This document shows, piece after piece, positions 62,946-64,000 of a stretch of DNA of 64,000 nucleotides. The stretch is from JBJMQS01 sp045802605 (GTDB lineage: Bacteria; Planctomycetota; Planctomycetia; Gemmatales; Gemmataceae). The stretch's first letter is position 1. Each line of letters starts with the position of its first letter. A model generated the notes under the pieces. It saw nothing but the letters and a program-made list of their open reading frames with translations, had not been told where the DNA came from and did not search any database. Made by a program: the position numbers and the translations under genes. Location: contig JBJMQS010000037.1 in NCBI GenBank assembly GCA_045802605.1, positions 124,001 to 188,000 of the forward strand, given 5' to 3'.

Positions 62946-64000
62946 ATGCGCTCGGCGAATCTCTGGATCGGCGGACTGATGATTGCATCACTGGTGGCCG
63001 CTGCGCCGGCAGTGAACCCTCCAGCGGCCGAGAAATCCAAATCAACGCTGTCAAATCACGCGGCGCAAACTTATGCCATGGAACTCTATGGCTTCGTCCA
63101 AGCCATCAAGAACCAATATGTTCGGGACGTTCCTGAGGAAGATTTATTTTTCGCCGCGATGAGCGGTCTGTTCGAAGCGGTCGGCGAGCCCATCCCGCCG
63201 AATCTGCGCACTCAACTCACGCAGCCAAAACCCAACGAGTGGGACGGTTGGGCCCGGACCGCCGCCGGGCTGTCAGGATTATCGCCGTCACTACGAACGC
63301 TGGCCGGGCCCTGGTTGCATATCGCGGGCCGGCAGCAGCGACGTCCATTGGCCCAGTCCGAGTGTTTGGCCCTTCTCATGCGCTTGCGCATTGGCCTTGG
63401 GGACAGGACCGCACTGCGAGACCGGCAGGATTTGGTTGTCAGCATCAATGGGCTCTCGAAAGTGCTCGACCCATACTGCGGCTTCACCCACCAAAACGAA
63501 TTCACGCTCGAGAATGAAGACACATATTCGACAGGTTTGCAGTTCGACATCAACGCGGCGCCAGACCCGAACATGCCGGCGGCCAATTCCGGCCGCCTGC
63601 CGGCCACACTGACGATCAAAATCGTCACGCCCGGAGGGCCGGCACAGCGTGCCGGCCTGCGCCCAGGGGATACGGTCGCACGAATTGATGGCCGCGCATG
63701 CAATGAATTCACGCGCGAGAAATTACACCAACTGCTTTCGAGTCCGGCTCCGGAAGCCGGTGATCCCGACACATCGATGGATCACGCGTTTGAAGTTCGC
63801 CGTCCTGGGGTGGAGAAATCTCGAACGGTGGTGATGCGCCCTGAGAAACCACGCCCTGAAAGCGTATTTGGTCTCAGGCGCCGGCGTGACGGGTCCTGGG
63901 ATTACCGGATCTCGCAGAAAGATCGGCTCTGTTATGCGCGGATTGGTGCGATCGGCGAAGTGCGAACGAATACGACCACGACGCACAGCACGCCGATGGA
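62946..64000 (+). CDS. S41-type (carboxy-terminal processing) peptidase, 5' part
   Basis: An open frame running off the window's end, so 351 residues of the N-terminal part are seen. A signal peptide spans about 1-23. Residues about 50-75 (YGFVQAIKNQYVRDVPEEDL) match the N-terminal domain of C-terminal processing proteases. A PDZ domain is at about 215-300, with IVTPGGPAQRAGLRPGDTVA as the ligand-groove region. The S41 catalytic Ser/Lys would lie beyond 64000. GGAGG is 8 bases upstream of the ATG at 62946. The identity is inferred from the PDZ layout. Confidence 0.75.
   Translation, partial: MRSANLWIGGLMIASLVAAAPAVNPPAAEKSKSTLSNHAAQTYAMELYGFVQAIKNQYVRDVPEEDLFFAAMSGLFEAVGEPIPPNLRTQLTQPKPNEWDGWARTAAGLSGLSPSLRTLAGPWLHIAGRQQRRPLAQSECLALLMRLRIGLGDRTALRDRQDLVVSINGLSKVLDPYCGFTHQNEFTLENEDTYSTGLQFDINAAPDPNMPAANSGRLPATLTIKIVTPGGPAQRAGLRPGDTVARIDGRACNEFTREKLHQLLSSPAPEAGDPDTSMDHAFEVRRPGVEKSRTVVMRPEKPRPESVFGLRRRRDGSWDYRISQKDRLCYARIGAIGEVRTNTTTTHSTPM

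Overview
The window reads as a chromosomal piece of a planctomycete, most likely of the Gemmata group. The support is a PEP-CTERM secreted protein, a giant secreted repeat protein with the LESLESREVPA-type leader and dockerin-like EF-hand pair seen in planctomycete surface proteins, a Cys/Pro-rich secreted protein, several large secreted or membrane proteins of no recognised family, high GC with Shine-Dalgarno starts, and many intergenic inverted repeats. About 48 protein genes were found. No rRNA, tRNA or CRISPR array was seen.

Layout: 1-6.1 kb holds two secreted or surface proteins. 6.3-10.6 kb has an LptF/LptG-type permease with a membrane-anchored phosphatase, an HTTM protein pair, a CoA-binding protein and CsrA. 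11-15.5 kb has a secreted unknown, a 410-bp nested palindrome, purM and a large secreted unknown. 15.7-22.8 kb is a four-gene Gld-like ABC exporter operon (ATPase, permease, GldG-like, DUF4340). 23-24.2 kb is an MFS transporter. 24.3-36.6 kb is the most unusual block: a secreted protein with a carboxypeptidase-regulatory-like end, two membrane-anchored caspase-like pseudoenzymes (the larger with a vWA domain), and, divergently, VgrG and PAAR spike proteins without other type VI genes. 36.6-43 kb holds an AI-2E transporter, a hybrid histidine kinase, a membrane redoxin interrupted by an in-frame TGA, a DUF2007-like protein, folD and a glycosyltransferase. 43-48.8 kb holds a Cys-rich protein, corA, rluA-type synthase, a FIST protein and topoisomerase IB. 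49-57.3 kb is a reductive pyrimidine catabolism cluster. 57.4-64 kb has a HAD hydrolase, a flavin-dependent halogenase, bfr/bfd, arfB, a lipoprotein, a histidine kinase and a truncated S41-type peptidase.

The pyrimidine cluster (PreT/PreA, dihydropyrimidinase, beta-ureidopropionase, a class III aminotransferase and methylmalonate-semialdehyde dehydrogenase) can account for uracil or thymine going to beta-alanine or beta-aminoisobutyrate and on to acetyl- or propionyl-CoA. Its genes lie in mixed orientation and every one of its five junctions contains a long inverted repeat.

The two observations most worth following are: (1) a candidate selenoprotein at 39817-40614, a membrane-anchored redoxin whose first CxxC cysteine is replaced by TGA, with a bacterial-SECIS-like hairpin just downstream; (2) a family of long intergenic hairpins built on CACAGAG-like units, whose arms often supply the stop codon of the neighbouring gene, and some of which sit between divergent genes where a terminator role cannot apply.
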